NCBI RefSeq assembly: GCF_008151785.1
Contig: NZ_CP036523.1
Coordinates: 806,001 to 870,000, forward strand
Source: Peptacetobacter hiranonis
Lineage (GTDB): Bacteria > Bacillota > Clostridia > Peptostreptococcales > Peptostreptococcaceae
Direction of reading: 5' to 3'
DNA: 64,000 bases
Shown here: one piece after another, positions 37,936-46,981 of the stretch
How positions within the stretch are numbered: the stretch's first letter is position 1
Layout: every line of letters starts with the position of its first letter
Made by a program: the position numbers and the translations under genes
Notes under the pieces: generated by a model
What the model was told of the DNA's origin: nothing
Databases searched by the model: none
The model's input: the letters and a program-made list of their open reading frames with translations, nothing else

Positions 37936-39801
37936 ATGCCTGGAATAAGTATATATGAATCATTAAAAAATGTAGCTGAATACATAGATTGCTCAGAAAA
38001 TGTTGAATTTGAGTATAGATATAAATACAATTTTTTACCCGATGTTGAGAAGAGAAACTTCCGGAATATAGTTTTAAAATCTTTAATAGAAATGTACAAC
38101 GGCGATAGAGAAAATATTAGATTTCCAGAAACAGAATATCCTGTTGCTTCATATGTTTCTAGTTTTGTAAATTCTGTAAGAGGTATCGTTTCTGAAGGTA
38201 TTATCCCTGTCGAGTGGGTTGAAGATTTTACAAAGAATACAATACTAAATTCTGAAGATAAAAAAGAAGTACAAGTAGCTCTAGCATTAGGGGAATATTT
38301 CCTAGCTGATAATCTTGTAAATGAGGTAGGGAAGGTATTTTCTAAATCTGGAAATTATATATTTTATGATATAGGTGTCATTAAAAGAATGAAGAATTAT
38401 AACACATTCCTTTTTGAACTTATAAAAAATACAGATGGAGTTATAAAACTTTATGCTGCTGAATACATCGAGGAAATAGATATATCAATAACTAACTATA
38501 TGTTTAATGAAGGATACAAAGATAAATATTATCCTGAATTTATGGTTGGCCTTGTTATGAACACATTTAACCGTACAGCATATTTAAGAAGAGATGGTAT
38601 AACAGATGATGAAGTAAATAACTTTTGCAAGCTATTTGCAGAAACATTTAAAGTATCAGGTCCAGAAATATTCAGAGGTGAGATAGACTTTTTAGATACT
38701 CTTCTATATAAGATAGAAAATCAAGGAAAAAGTATAGAAGCACTGTACAGTATAATTGCTATAGCAGAGATTATTTTAAGTGATGATTCTGTTGAAGTAG
38801 ATGAAGAGGAGCTTATTGATGGAATTAGAGCATTAGCAGGGCAGCAGAGATTTAAAGACGCTGTGAAAGAAGCTTTTAAAGATGCAAGCTTTGAATTTTC
38901 TTCATTGGCAATTATGGCCGAGGAAGCAGGAGTAGATATTAATTTCAATATGGTTAAGGCATATCTAGATAAAAATAAATACGATTTAAGTATTTATAAA
39001 GAATTATTAAAAAAAGAATCTAGTGCAAATAGAGTTGAGCTAGTAAATTATGTAGAGGAAAATCTAGATTTTTCTGATATAGTGGGAAATATGGAGGGAA
39101 TAAGCCTTAGAGAAGAAAGAGAGCTAAATGAAAAGGAAAAGATATTTGGCTTAGTGTTAGTTGAGTTAAGCAAGATATATCCAGTTGGAAGAGAGCTTCT
39201 AAAATTGGGAATGGAAGCTAATAGTACTAGAATAAGAAAAGTAACTGCAAAAGTATTATTAAGATTGAAAAAACAGCTTCCAGATAAATTTGTCGACTAC
39301 GTAGCTTCTAGATTCTCAATGGAAATTATTCCTGAGGTAAAAAAAGCGTACGAAAAAATTATAAATAGAAATGTAGATAAAAAACTAGAAAAAGTATCTA
39401 CTGATGATATCAGAGTAGAAAAAAATCCTAAGGATATTTATATATTAGAGAGCTATATAGCTGGACTAGCGTATAAAGACAGGGAAATGCTTGAAAGAGA
39501 GCTAAGAGAAGACGCTAGACTATATATGAAACGAGATTACTCAAATTTACACGATATTAAGGCTGTAAAAATAGTATCTAAGAGCGGATACGTTTTAGGT
39601 TTTCTTCCTAAAAAGGACAATGAGATAATAAGTAGACTTATGGATGCTGGGAAATATTTCTATTGTATAATAGATAAAGTAGATATGGAAAGACTTCATG
39701 CTGATATAGAGGTATATTTGAGTTATAAGGATGTTATGAAAGAAGTAAGTCAGATTGCGAAAGCTATAATATCAGATCCGAGAGATAAAAGATTTAACTA
39801 A
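37936..39801 (+). CDS. HIRAN-domain protein with helical-repeat N-terminus
   Basis: A 621-residue soluble protein. The first 490 residues look all-helical, resembling HEAT-type repeats. The C-terminal part (about 500-590) reads as a HIRAN domain: SYIAGLAYKDRE ... LREDARLYMKRDYSNLHDI, KAVKIVSKSGYVLGFLPKK, then NEIISRLMDAGKYFYCII. HIRAN domains bind the 3' ends of single-stranded DNA in the HLTF/Rad5 helicases, and stand-alone versions occur in bacteria. No helicase or nuclease domain is visible, so if it acts on DNA it needs a partner. AGGGGTG precedes the ATG. It stands alone between a terminator and brnQ. Confidence 0.6.
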   Translation: MPGISIYESLKNVAEYIDCSENVEFEYRYKYNFLPDVEKRNFRNIVLKSLIEMYNGDRENIRFPETEYPVASYVSSFVNSVRGIVSEGIIPVEWVEDFTKNTILNSEDKKEVQVALALGEYFLADNLVNEVGKVFSKSGNYIFYDIGVIKRMKNYNTFLFELIKNTDGVIKLYAAEYIEEIDISITNYMFNEGYKDKYYPEFMVGLVMNTFNRTAYLRRDGITDDEVNNFCKLFAETFKVSGPEIFRGEIDFLDTLLYKIENQGKSIEALYSIIAIAEIILSDDSVEVDEEELIDGIRALAGQQRFKDAVKEAFKDASFEFSSLAIMAEEAGVDINFNMVKAYLDKNKYDLSIYKELLKKESSANRVELVNYVEENLDFSDIVGNMEGISLREERELNEKEKIFGLVLVELSKIYPVGRELLKLGMEANSTRIRKVTAKVLLRLKKQLPDKFVDYVASRFSMEIIPEVKKAYEKIINRNVDKKLEKVSTDDIRVEKNPKDIYILESYIAGLAYKDREMLERELREDARLYMKRDYSNLHDIKAVKIVSKSGYVLGFLPKKDNEIISRLMDAGKYFYCIIDKVDMERLHADIEVYLSYKDVMKEVSQIAKAIISDPRDKRFN

Positions 39802-39987
39802 TGAAGAAATTTCATAAACGGGAATAGATAATATGGAAATTATAGAAAAATGAAAAAAATTAAAAAATTGAAGTTTTTTTAGCTTTTAATGCAGATAATC
39901 TTTGAAAAAAATAGAAAAGTCTGATAAAATAGAATAAAGTCAAAAAAACGGAATAATCAGAAAGTTTTAAAAGGGGAGGATTTATTT

Positions 39988-41283
39988 ATGAACAAAAAAA
40001 CAACTGACATATTTGTCGTGGGGTTTGCACTGTTCTCAATATTCTTTGGGGCAGGTAACCTACTTTTCCCACCATACTTAGGTTTGGTTTCGGGACAAGA
40101 TTGGTTTATTTCATTTTTAGGATTTATAATTGGGGATGCAGGATTAGCGCTTTTAGTTATAGTGGTTGCAGCTAAAAACAAGGGGATTCTAGATGAAATT
40201 TTAGTTAGAGGTGGAAAGAAGCTCGCAAGATTTATTGGTTGTGCAGCGATTTTATGTATAGGGCCATTCTTAGCAATACCAAGAACAGCAGCTACTACAT
40301 TTGAAATGAGTATTCTACCATTTATGCCTAATTTAGGCACTGCAGGGTCTGTTATTTTCTCAATAGTATTCTTTATTGCGACATATTTCCTAACAATAAA
40401 ATCTACAAAGGTTTTAGATATTATAGGTAAATTTTTAACTCCTGTACTTTTATTAAGTCTTTTAGCACTTATAATAAAAGGAGTAATAACACCAATAGGA
40501 CCTATGAGTCCAGATCATATGATAGATAGAAGTCTATTTAGTGAAGGACTTTCTCAGGGATATCTAACAATGGATGCACTTGGAGCATCTGCAATGGCAG
40601 GTATAATGATAAGTACTTTAGTTTCTAAGGGATATAAAGATACAAAAGATCAGATATCTATGACTATAAAAGCTGGGTTTGTTGCTGGTATAGCATTATC
40701 AATAGTATACGGAGGACTTTGCTACTTAGGAGCTACTATGTCTACTATACACGATATAAATACTTCTCAGGCTCTATTAGTTGTTGCAGCTACTGAAGGA
40801 ATATTTGGAACACCAGGTAAAGTTCTACTAGCGATAATGGTTCTATTTGCATGTTTAACAACATCAATAGGATTAACATCATCTGCAGGTAGATATTTTG
40901 AAGATACAACAGATGGAAGATTATCTTACGAAAAAATAGTTACAGCTATATGTATATTCAGTGCGGTTGTTTCTACATTTGGTGTAAACAAGATAATACA
41001 GATATCTATACCAATACTTCAGACTATATACCCAGTAATGATAATACTTGTTGTGCTTACAATATTCACAAAACAGATTAAGAACGACAATACATTTAAA
41101 GGTGCTGCGTACTTCACATTTGTTGCTAGTATATTATCTGTAGCAAATTCTTTAACAGGAGCTTTTGAATTTATAAACGTTCTTCCACTAACATCTCTTG
41201 GACTTGGATGGATAGTTCCAGGTTTAGTTGGAGCTTTAGTAGGAAGTTTTATAAAGACTAAAGGGTCTATACAGAATGTTTAA
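39988..41283 (+). CDS. brnQ: Branched-chain amino acid transporter, LIV-II family
   Basis: A 431-residue membrane carrier with about 12 hydrophobic segments, importing leucine, isoleucine and valine with a cation. The opening FFGAGNLLFPPYLGLVSG is the diagnostic BrnQ motif, and GPFLAIPRTAATTFE is also conserved. A clear site (GGGGAGG) is 8 bases upstream of the ATG. It is monocistronic with a strong terminator after it. It suits an organism that ferments amino acids. Confidence 0.93.
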   Translation: MNKKTTDIFVVGFALFSIFFGAGNLLFPPYLGLVSGQDWFISFLGFIIGDAGLALLVIVVAAKNKGILDEILVRGGKKLARFIGCAAILCIGPFLAIPRTAATTFEMSILPFMPNLGTAGSVIFSIVFFIATYFLTIKSTKVLDIIGKFLTPVLLLSLLALIIKGVITPIGPMSPDHMIDRSLFSEGLSQGYLTMDALGASAMAGIMISTLVSKGYKDTKDQISMTIKAGFVAGIALSIVYGGLCYLGATMSTIHDINTSQALLVVAATEGIFGTPGKVLLAIMVLFACLTTSIGLTSSAGRYFEDTTDGRLSYEKIVTAICIFSAVVSTFGVNKIIQISIPILQTIYPVMIILVVLTIFTKQIKNDNTFKGAAYFTFVASILSVANSLTGAFEFINVLPLTSLGLGWIVPGLVGALVGSFIKTKGSIQNV

Positions 41284-41307
41284 TAATTAAATTTATAAGA
41301 TAAATCA

Positions 41308-41342
41308 AGGTGTTTGGAAAATTTCCAAGCACCTTTTATTTT
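41308..41342 (+). terminator. Terminator of brnQ
   Basis: AAGGTG-TTGGAAA pairs with TTTCCAAGCACCTT and is followed by a T-rich stretch. Confidence 0.8.
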
Positions 41343-41503
41343 AAAAAAATAGAATCGAATTTAAGTTTATACAATAGATGAAGAGAAGATTTGAGAGTAA
41401 GTTTTGATGTTTTTTTTCTGAAAATGTGATAAACTAATTAAGTATATTGTTTTGATAGAATAGAATTAAATTAATAAGAATGTAATAGAGAGGAGAAAAA
41501 TAG

Positions 41504-42625
41504 ATGTTAAAAAAGATGACTGTATTGGCTCTTTCTTTTTGTATAGCACTTGGAGCAGTTGGGTGTGGTAAGAAAGAGGCAAGTAATGGAGGGCTTACAG
41601 ATGGATATGCGTGTACTATGATAGTCACTCCAGAATCTGTTAAATTAGACCAGGAATTTTTAGAAAAATATAAAGATGTTAAGAATGTGGTACTTCCAAA
41701 GGACTATGATAAAAATTTAGATAAGATAACAGATGAGATAGCTTCATTTGCAGATAACGAAAAGGTTAAATGTATAATAGTATGCTCAGATAAAGAGGGA
41801 ATGCTTCCTGTATTTGAAAAGATAAAAGAAAAGAATGAAGATATCACAACTATTGCTGCAGGTGTTGAAGAAATGCAAAATGAAAACAAGCAGAGTGATG
41901 TAATTATGGACGAGGATATAAATATAGGATTTAATCCTACTGATAAAGACAATGATAAAAATGCTGTTAGAATGGCTGAAGCTTTAGGTGCTAAGGTATT
42001 TGTAAACTATATTGATGAGTTTGTAAAAGATGAAGTAGAGTCTAAGCAGAAAAACAGAGATATGCAGAGAGAATGTGAAAAAAATGGAATCAAATATGAA
42101 GAAGTAGTAGTTCTAGGGATGAAAGATGAGAATGATTCAAAAACAGCTGAGGAATTTATAAAAAAAGATGCAGTTGCTAAGAAAAAAGCATACGGAGATA
42201 ATGTAGCGCTTTATGGATGCAGAGGAGCTATGGATAAGGCAACTATAGAAGCTGCTATAGAAAATAAACTAATGGTTCCAAATATACATTCTTTAGACAG
42301 TACAAAACTATATGGAGATATATTAGGAGTAGATGTGAGTGGAAGTGATTATACTGAAATTAACTCTAAAATATCTGAAAAACTTAAATCTATGGGTATG
42401 GAAGGTAGATTAGCTGGTACAGATATACCAGAAAAAGTATTCTGTGTTGAAATAGCTTTAGATACTTCAAATAAACTGTATAAGAAAAAGGTTAAAGAAA
42501 ATGAGCTATTGAGTGATATAAGAGCAGATATCAAGGAAAAAACAGGTATTTGGGCAGAATACAATAGCATGAAATATTATAATAATTTCTTAAGAACAGT
42601 GGAAATGTATCCAATACTGTACTAA
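41504..42625 (+). CDS. Lipoprotein resembling periplasmic-binding fold (DUF3798-like)
   Basis: A 373-residue lipoprotein: signal peptide with lipobox LGAVGC (Cys21). The mature part has repeated Rossmann-like halves (KCIIVCSDKEG, AKVFVNYIDEF, NVALYGCRGAM), as in sugar-binding proteins, and I believe it corresponds to DUF3798. It lies 10 bases before a second, related gene, so they form an operon with the ScrR regulator gene further on. Compared with the second gene the layout and several motifs match (MDxATIEAAIENKLMVP versus MDDVIIKRAIKSRLIIA), so they are paralogues. The ligand is unknown. Confidence 0.65.
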   Translation: MLKKMTVLALSFCIALGAVGCGKKEASNGGLTDGYACTMIVTPESVKLDQEFLEKYKDVKNVVLPKDYDKNLDKITDEIASFADNEKVKCIIVCSDKEGMLPVFEKIKEKNEDITTIAAGVEEMQNENKQSDVIMDEDINIGFNPTDKDNDKNAVRMAEALGAKVFVNYIDEFVKDEVESKQKNRDMQRECEKNGIKYEEVVVLGMKDENDSKTAEEFIKKDAVAKKKAYGDNVALYGCRGAMDKATIEAAIENKLMVPNIHSLDSTKLYGDILGVDVSGSDYTEINSKISEKLKSMGMEGRLAGTDIPEKVFCVEIALDTSNKLYKKKVKENELLSDIRADIKEKTGIWAEYNSMKYYNNFLRTVEMYPILY

Positions 42626-42635
42626 GGAGGGAAAT

Positions 42636-43778
42636 ATGAAAAAGATAATTACAATGATTTTAAGTATAGCGATGCTTTCTCTACCAATGGCAGCTTATTC
42701 AAAGGCAGAAGGTGGAGATGAGAAGCGGGTTAAAGTAGGGATTGTTACAGGAACTAGCAGTTCAGATAAAGATTCTTATGAAGCTGCTAAAAAAATGTCT
42801 GATTTATACCAGTTAAGAAATAAAGATAAAAATTCAAATGATGAGATAAAACACTTTGTATTGCCAGCAAATTCAAATGGTGCTAAAAAAGTTGTAGATA
42901 AAATAGTTGCTGATGAAAATATGAATGCAGTTGTATTTTCTGGAAATGATAAAAATATGCTTAGTTGCATAAATGATATAAAATCAAAAAGAGATGATCT
43001 CCTTCTTATGGGAGCAGACTTAAGTATGACAGCAGAGGAAATGAGCAAGAATTTAGACTTAAGTTATATACCAGCAGAGGAATCTAGTGGTAAAGACACT
43101 GTAATGCTTGCAAAAGAAATGGGTGCTGAAGCATTTGTTGTTTATTATTCAGAAAAAGATTTAAAAGATAATAAAAATCTTAGTAAAAAAATAGAAGATA
43201 TGAAAAAAGAATGTGCTAATCAGGGTGTGGAATTTACAGAAGTTAAAGTAGCGGATATAAATTCTAAAGAAGATGAGTACAAAGTTAAAAAGTATATTAG
43301 TGAAGATATAGAAAAACAGATTTATAAATATGGTAAAAATATAAATGTATATGGAACAAATTCTACTATGGACGATGTAATTATTAAAAGAGCCATAAAG
43401 AGCAGACTTATAATAGCTGAAACTAGTGATGGTTGTATAGAAAATGATTTAAGAGATCTTTATAGAACAATTATTAAGAGCGCAGAAAGAGGAAACTTTA
43501 GAGGAAATGTATCTCTTTTAGCAGGCAAGAATTCAAAATACAATATGGATAGAAGAGTCGGTGGCCTTTTAATGCCTAATGATACATTTGCTATGTATTC
43601 AGCTGTAGATACAGCAATAGCAGCATTAGAGCAAGATGTAAATGAGAATAAGTTATGTATGGCTTCTTTTATAGAAAAATCAATATCTGAAAAAGATGGG
43701 ATTTCTGGTGCATTTAGAAATGCTAAACCAGGAATGAAAAATGTTAAGATAGTATCTGTCGACCAGGTTATATATTAA
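42636..43778 (+). CDS. Secreted paralogue of the preceding binding-protein-like lipoprotein
   Basis: A 380-residue exported protein with a signal peptide (MKKIITMILSIAMLSLPMAAYSKA) but no lipobox cysteine, so it is probably released or loosely held, unlike its neighbour. The halves align with the upstream gene: VVFSGNDKNMLS, EMGAEAFVVYYSEKDLKD, KNINVYGTNSTMDD. It ends 32 bases before the lacI-type regulator gene, with GGAGG before that gene, so the group could be cotranscribed. Function is unknown; DUF3798 membership is my best guess. Confidence 0.6.
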   Translation: MKKIITMILSIAMLSLPMAAYSKAEGGDEKRVKVGIVTGTSSSDKDSYEAAKKMSDLYQLRNKDKNSNDEIKHFVLPANSNGAKKVVDKIVADENMNAVVFSGNDKNMLSCINDIKSKRDDLLLMGADLSMTAEEMSKNLDLSYIPAEESSGKDTVMLAKEMGAEAFVVYYSEKDLKDNKNLSKKIEDMKKECANQGVEFTEVKVADINSKEDEYKVKKYISEDIEKQIYKYGKNINVYGTNSTMDDVIIKRAIKSRLIIAETSDGCIENDLRDLYRTIIKSAERGNFRGNVSLLAGKNSKYNMDRRVGGLLMPNDTFAMYSAVDTAIAALEQDVNENKLCMASFIEKSISEKDGISGAFRNAKPGMKNVKIVSVDQVIY

Positions 43779-43810
43779 TAATTTAGGGAGATTGAAAAGA
43801 GGAGAGTAAT

Positions 43811-44809
43811 ATGAAAAAACAGCTTACCATGGCGGATATAGCTAAAATAGCTGGAGTAGGCAAGAGCACTGTATCTAGATATTTTAATGGGGGCTATGTA
43901 AAAGAGGAGACAAAGGAAAAGATAAGGGTAGTAATAGAAGAGTATAACTACAAGCCTAATACATTTGCTCAGAGTTTAAAGGCAAAGGAAACGAAGATAA
44001 TAGGTGTTGTTGTTCCATGCTTAGATTCTACAGTTACATCTAGGGTACTTATGTCATTAGATGAAGAATTAAGAGCTGCTGGATATACCATGCTTATTAT
44101 GAATACTGCCCATGATCACAACCTTGAGATAGAGAATATTGAAAATCTACAAAGACTTAGGGTAGATGCGATTATTTTGAGTGCAATAAGTATGACTGAC
44201 GAGCTTAAAAAGGTAATAGAATCTGTAGATGTGCCGCTTTTAGTACTTGAGCAGGAATACGCAGCAGGCGTGTCTATAATAAACAACGACTACGATGCAG
44301 GATATAAAATGGGTAAATATGTTGCTGATAAGGGACATAAAAATGTACTTGTAGTCAGTGTAAATGAAAAGGATATAGCTGTCGGAGTAAAAAGAAGAAG
44401 TGGTATATTAGATGCTTTGAAAGAATCTAATGTTGATATTGTAGATGTACTTGAAAGCAATTTCTCACATCATAAAACGTATGACTGTGCTAAAGAATAT
44501 TTTAAAGACGGTATAGGAAACATAGATGCTGTTATATGCAGCACAGATAAACAAGCTGTAGCTGTGATGAAGGTAATAGAAGAATTAGGTCTTTCTATTC
44601 CGAAAGATGTGTCTATATGTGGATTTGGTGGGTATGAAACGAGCAACCTTCTAAAACCAAGACTTACAACTATAAAATTTGACTCTGAAAAGCTTGGAAA
44701 AATAGCTACAGAAACGATTTTAAAGATGATAAAAAAAGAAGAAGTAGAAAAATTACAGAGCGTCGACGCCAAATTTATAGAGGGCGAATCTGTGTATGAT
44801 ATGAATTAA
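43811..44809 (+). CDS. scrR: LacI-family repressor of sucrose genes
   Basis: A 332-residue LacI/GalR regulator. The N-terminal helix-turn-helix is MADIAKIAGVGKSTVSRYFNGGYV (residues 6-29), followed by a hinge (PNTFAQSLKAKETKIIG) and a periplasmic-binding-type ligand domain with ICGFGGYET near residue 272. Being upstream of the sucrose PTS, hydrolase and fructokinase genes and next to LacI-type operators, it most likely is ScrR and responds to sucrose-6-phosphate or fructose. It is separated from these by a terminator, so it has its own transcript. Confidence 0.88.
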   Translation: MKKQLTMADIAKIAGVGKSTVSRYFNGGYVKEETKEKIRVVIEEYNYKPNTFAQSLKAKETKIIGVVVPCLDSTVTSRVLMSLDEELRAAGYTMLIMNTAHDHNLEIENIENLQRLRVDAIILSAISMTDELKKVIESVDVPLLVLEQEYAAGVSIINNDYDAGYKMGKYVADKGHKNVLVVSVNEKDIAVGVKRRSGILDALKESNVDIVDVLESNFSHHKTYDCAKEYFKDGIGNIDAVICSTDKQAVAVMKVIEELGLSIPKDVSICGFGGYETSNLLKPRLTTIKFDSEKLGKIATETILKMIKKEEVEKLQSVDAKFIEGESVYDMN

Positions 44810-44823
44810 AATTTAGAATATAC

Positions 44824-44869
44824 TTATCCGAGATTTGTAAAAGAAGTGCAAATTCTCGGATATTTTTTT
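44824..44869 (+). terminator. Terminator of scrR
   Basis: TATCCGAGA pairs with TCTCGGATA, closing a stem with TTTG/CAAA inside, then seven T residues. Confidence 0.9.
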
Positions 44870-44906
44870 GTTGAAAATTAAGTATGAAAAAATTTAAAAG
44901 AATTTG

Positions 44907-44936
44907 TTGACAAGAAAGTGGAACCGGTACTATAAT
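44907..44936 (+). promoter_or_regulatory. Promoter of the sucrose operon
   Basis: Consensus TTGACA (44907-44912), an 18-base spacer and perfect TATAAT (44931-44936). The spacer itself holds operator 1, so repressor binding would block polymerase. Confidence 0.9.
44918..44933 (+). promoter_or_regulatory. ScrR operator 1
   Basis: GTGGAACCGGTACTAT is a near-palindrome around a central CG, as for LacI-family sites, and lies between the -35 and -10 boxes. Confidence 0.75.
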
Positions 44937-44950
44937 ATAAATGTAAATAT

Positions 44951-44966
44951 GAAATCGGTACCATTT
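44951..44966 (+). promoter_or_regulatory. ScrR operator 2
   Basis: GAAATCGGTACCATTT matches operator 1 in inverse orientation (GGTACCGATTTC versus GGAACCGGTACT). It lies just downstream of the transcription start, 33 bases from operator 1, about three helical turns. Confidence 0.7.
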
Positions 44967-44993
44967 TAAATATGAACAGGAGGAAAACGATTT

Positions 44994-46919
44994 ATGAATT
45001 ATTCAGTTGTTGCGAGAGATATAATCTCTTGCGTAGGTGGAAAGGAAAATATGAAATCAGCACAACACTGTGCGACAAGATTAAGATTAGTATTAAAAGA
45101 TAAAAATATTGTAGATGAAAAAGGTCTTGAAGAAATCGATGCAGTAAAAGGAACATTCTACACAAATGGCCAGTATCAGATAATATTGGGATCAGGTGTA
45201 GTAAACCTTGTTTGTGAGGAAGTAATTAAACAGGCGAATTTAAATAGTGAAAATAAAAATTCAAAAGAAGATGAAGAAGTTAAACAGGAAGGAAATCTTC
45301 TACAGAGAGCAGTTAAAGGACTAAGTGATATATTTGTCCCAATAATACCAGCAATAGTTGCAGGTGGGTTAATGATGGGACTTTACAATGTACTTACTGC
45401 GGCATTTTTCGCAGGAGGTAAATCAATTATAGATTTATATCCTCAGTTTGCGGGAATAGCATCAATGATAAATCTATTCTCAAATGCGGCATTTACATTT
45501 TTACCAGTATTACTTGGATTCTCAGCTAGTAAAAAATTCGGCGGTAATCCATATTTAGGAGCTGCAATGGGGATGATAATGGTTCATCCAGAATTATTAA
45601 ATGCTTATGCGGTTGGAACTGCAACAGAAATTCCATATTGGGATATATTTGGTTTACATATAGCTATGGCGGGATATCAGGGAACAGTTCTTCCAGTTTT
45701 AGCTGTGGCTTGGATAATGTCGACTATAGAAAAAAGATTACATAAAATAACTCCTAGTTGGTTAGATAACTTAACAACTCCTCTATTAACAACATTAATT
45801 ACAGGATTTGTAACATTCTTATTCATAGGACCTATAATGAGAAGTGCTGGGGATTACTTGGCAGCTGGACTTAGCTGGATGTACAACACTTTAGGATTTA
45901 TAGGTGGGGGATTATTTGGTTTATTATATGCACCTATAACAATGACAGGTATGCACCACAGTTTTATAGCAGTAGAAACTCAGCTTATAGCAGCTAAGGC
46001 AACTACTGGAGGAAGTTTTATATTCCCAACAGCGTCAATGAACAACATAGCTCAGGGTGCTGCAGTTTTAGCAGTTCTTTGGATAACTAAAAACGAAAAA
46101 ATGAAATCAGTTTGTAGTGCAGCAGGTATCTCAGCATTACTTGGAATAACTGAGCCAGCGATGTTTGGTGTTACTTTAAAACTTAGATACCCATTCATAG
46201 CAGCTATAATAGGAACTGCTTGTGGTAGTGCATTTTTAGCGGCATTCCATGTATTAGCAATAGCACAGGGAGCTGCGGGAATACCAGGATTTATATCAAT
46301 ACCAATTCAGAACTGGGGATTCTTTGCAATAGGTGGAATAATATCATTTGTAGTTGCATTTGGACTAACATTTATACTTGCTAAGAGAGATGCAATTAAA
46401 AACGGAAAATCAAAAGAAGCTGCAGAAGAAGAGGATGCAGCAGAAAAAATGCTTGAAGCAAATGGAATAGAAGAAGTGAAAGAAGAAAAAATATACAGCC
46501 CAATGAACGGTGTTGTAAAAGATATAGAAAATTCATCAGATGAAGCATTCTCATCAAAAGCTATGGGATATGGTGTCGTAATAACTGAACACGACGGAAA
46601 TGTTTATTCACCTGTAGATGGAGAGGTTGTGTTTACATTCCCAACAGGACACGCATGTGGTATAAAGAGTGATGCTGGAGCAGAAATATTAATCCACTGT
46701 GGAATAGACACTGTAAAACTAGAAGGAAATGGATTTGATACTAACCTTGAATCAATGCAGAAGGTTAAAAAAGGCGATTTATTAATAAGCTTTGATAAGA
46801 ATTTTGTAGAAAAATCAGGGTATTTATCAGAAGTTCTTATGGTTATAACTGGATCTGAAAAAGATTTAGAACTTAAAAAACAGGGTGAATGTAGTACTGA
46901 AGATATAATATTTGAATAA
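44994..46919 (+). CDS. scrA: Sucrose-specific PTS enzyme IIBCA
   Basis: A 641-residue phosphotransferase transporter with order B-C-A. The EIIB domain has its phosphocysteine Cys26 in SAQHCATRLRLVLKD. The EIIC membrane domain spans about residues 105-465, with the glucose/sucrose-family signature GITEPAMFGV. The EIIA domain runs from about 490 to the end with the phosphohistidine His568 in ILIHCGIDTV. The fused EIIA makes it independent of a separate Crr protein. Sucrose is inferred from the scrB and scrK neighbours; a beta-glucoside or trehalose specificity is less likely. AGGAGG precedes the ATG. Confidence 0.92.
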   Translation: MNYSVVARDIISCVGGKENMKSAQHCATRLRLVLKDKNIVDEKGLEEIDAVKGTFYTNGQYQIILGSGVVNLVCEEVIKQANLNSENKNSKEDEEVKQEGNLLQRAVKGLSDIFVPIIPAIVAGGLMMGLYNVLTAAFFAGGKSIIDLYPQFAGIASMINLFSNAAFTFLPVLLGFSASKKFGGNPYLGAAMGMIMVHPELLNAYAVGTATEIPYWDIFGLHIAMAGYQGTVLPVLAVAWIMSTIEKRLHKITPSWLDNLTTPLLTTLITGFVTFLFIGPIMRSAGDYLAAGLSWMYNTLGFIGGGLFGLLYAPITMTGMHHSFIAVETQLIAAKATTGGSFIFPTASMNNIAQGAAVLAVLWITKNEKMKSVCSAAGISALLGITEPAMFGVTLKLRYPFIAAIIGTACGSAFLAAFHVLAIAQGAAGIPGFISIPIQNWGFFAIGGIISFVVAFGLTFILAKRDAIKNGKSKEAAEEEDAAEKMLEANGIEEVKEEKIYSPMNGVVKDIENSSDEAFSSKAMGYGVVITEHDGNVYSPVDGEVVFTFPTGHACGIKSDAGAEILIHCGIDTVKLEGNGFDTNLESMQKVKKGDLLISFDKNFVEKSGYLSEVLMVITGSEKDLELKKQGECSTEDIIFE

Positions 46920-46981
46920 ACTATTTAATATTTAAAAAGATATTAAGAAATTATTAAGACTAAAAAATTGGAGAGAATGAA

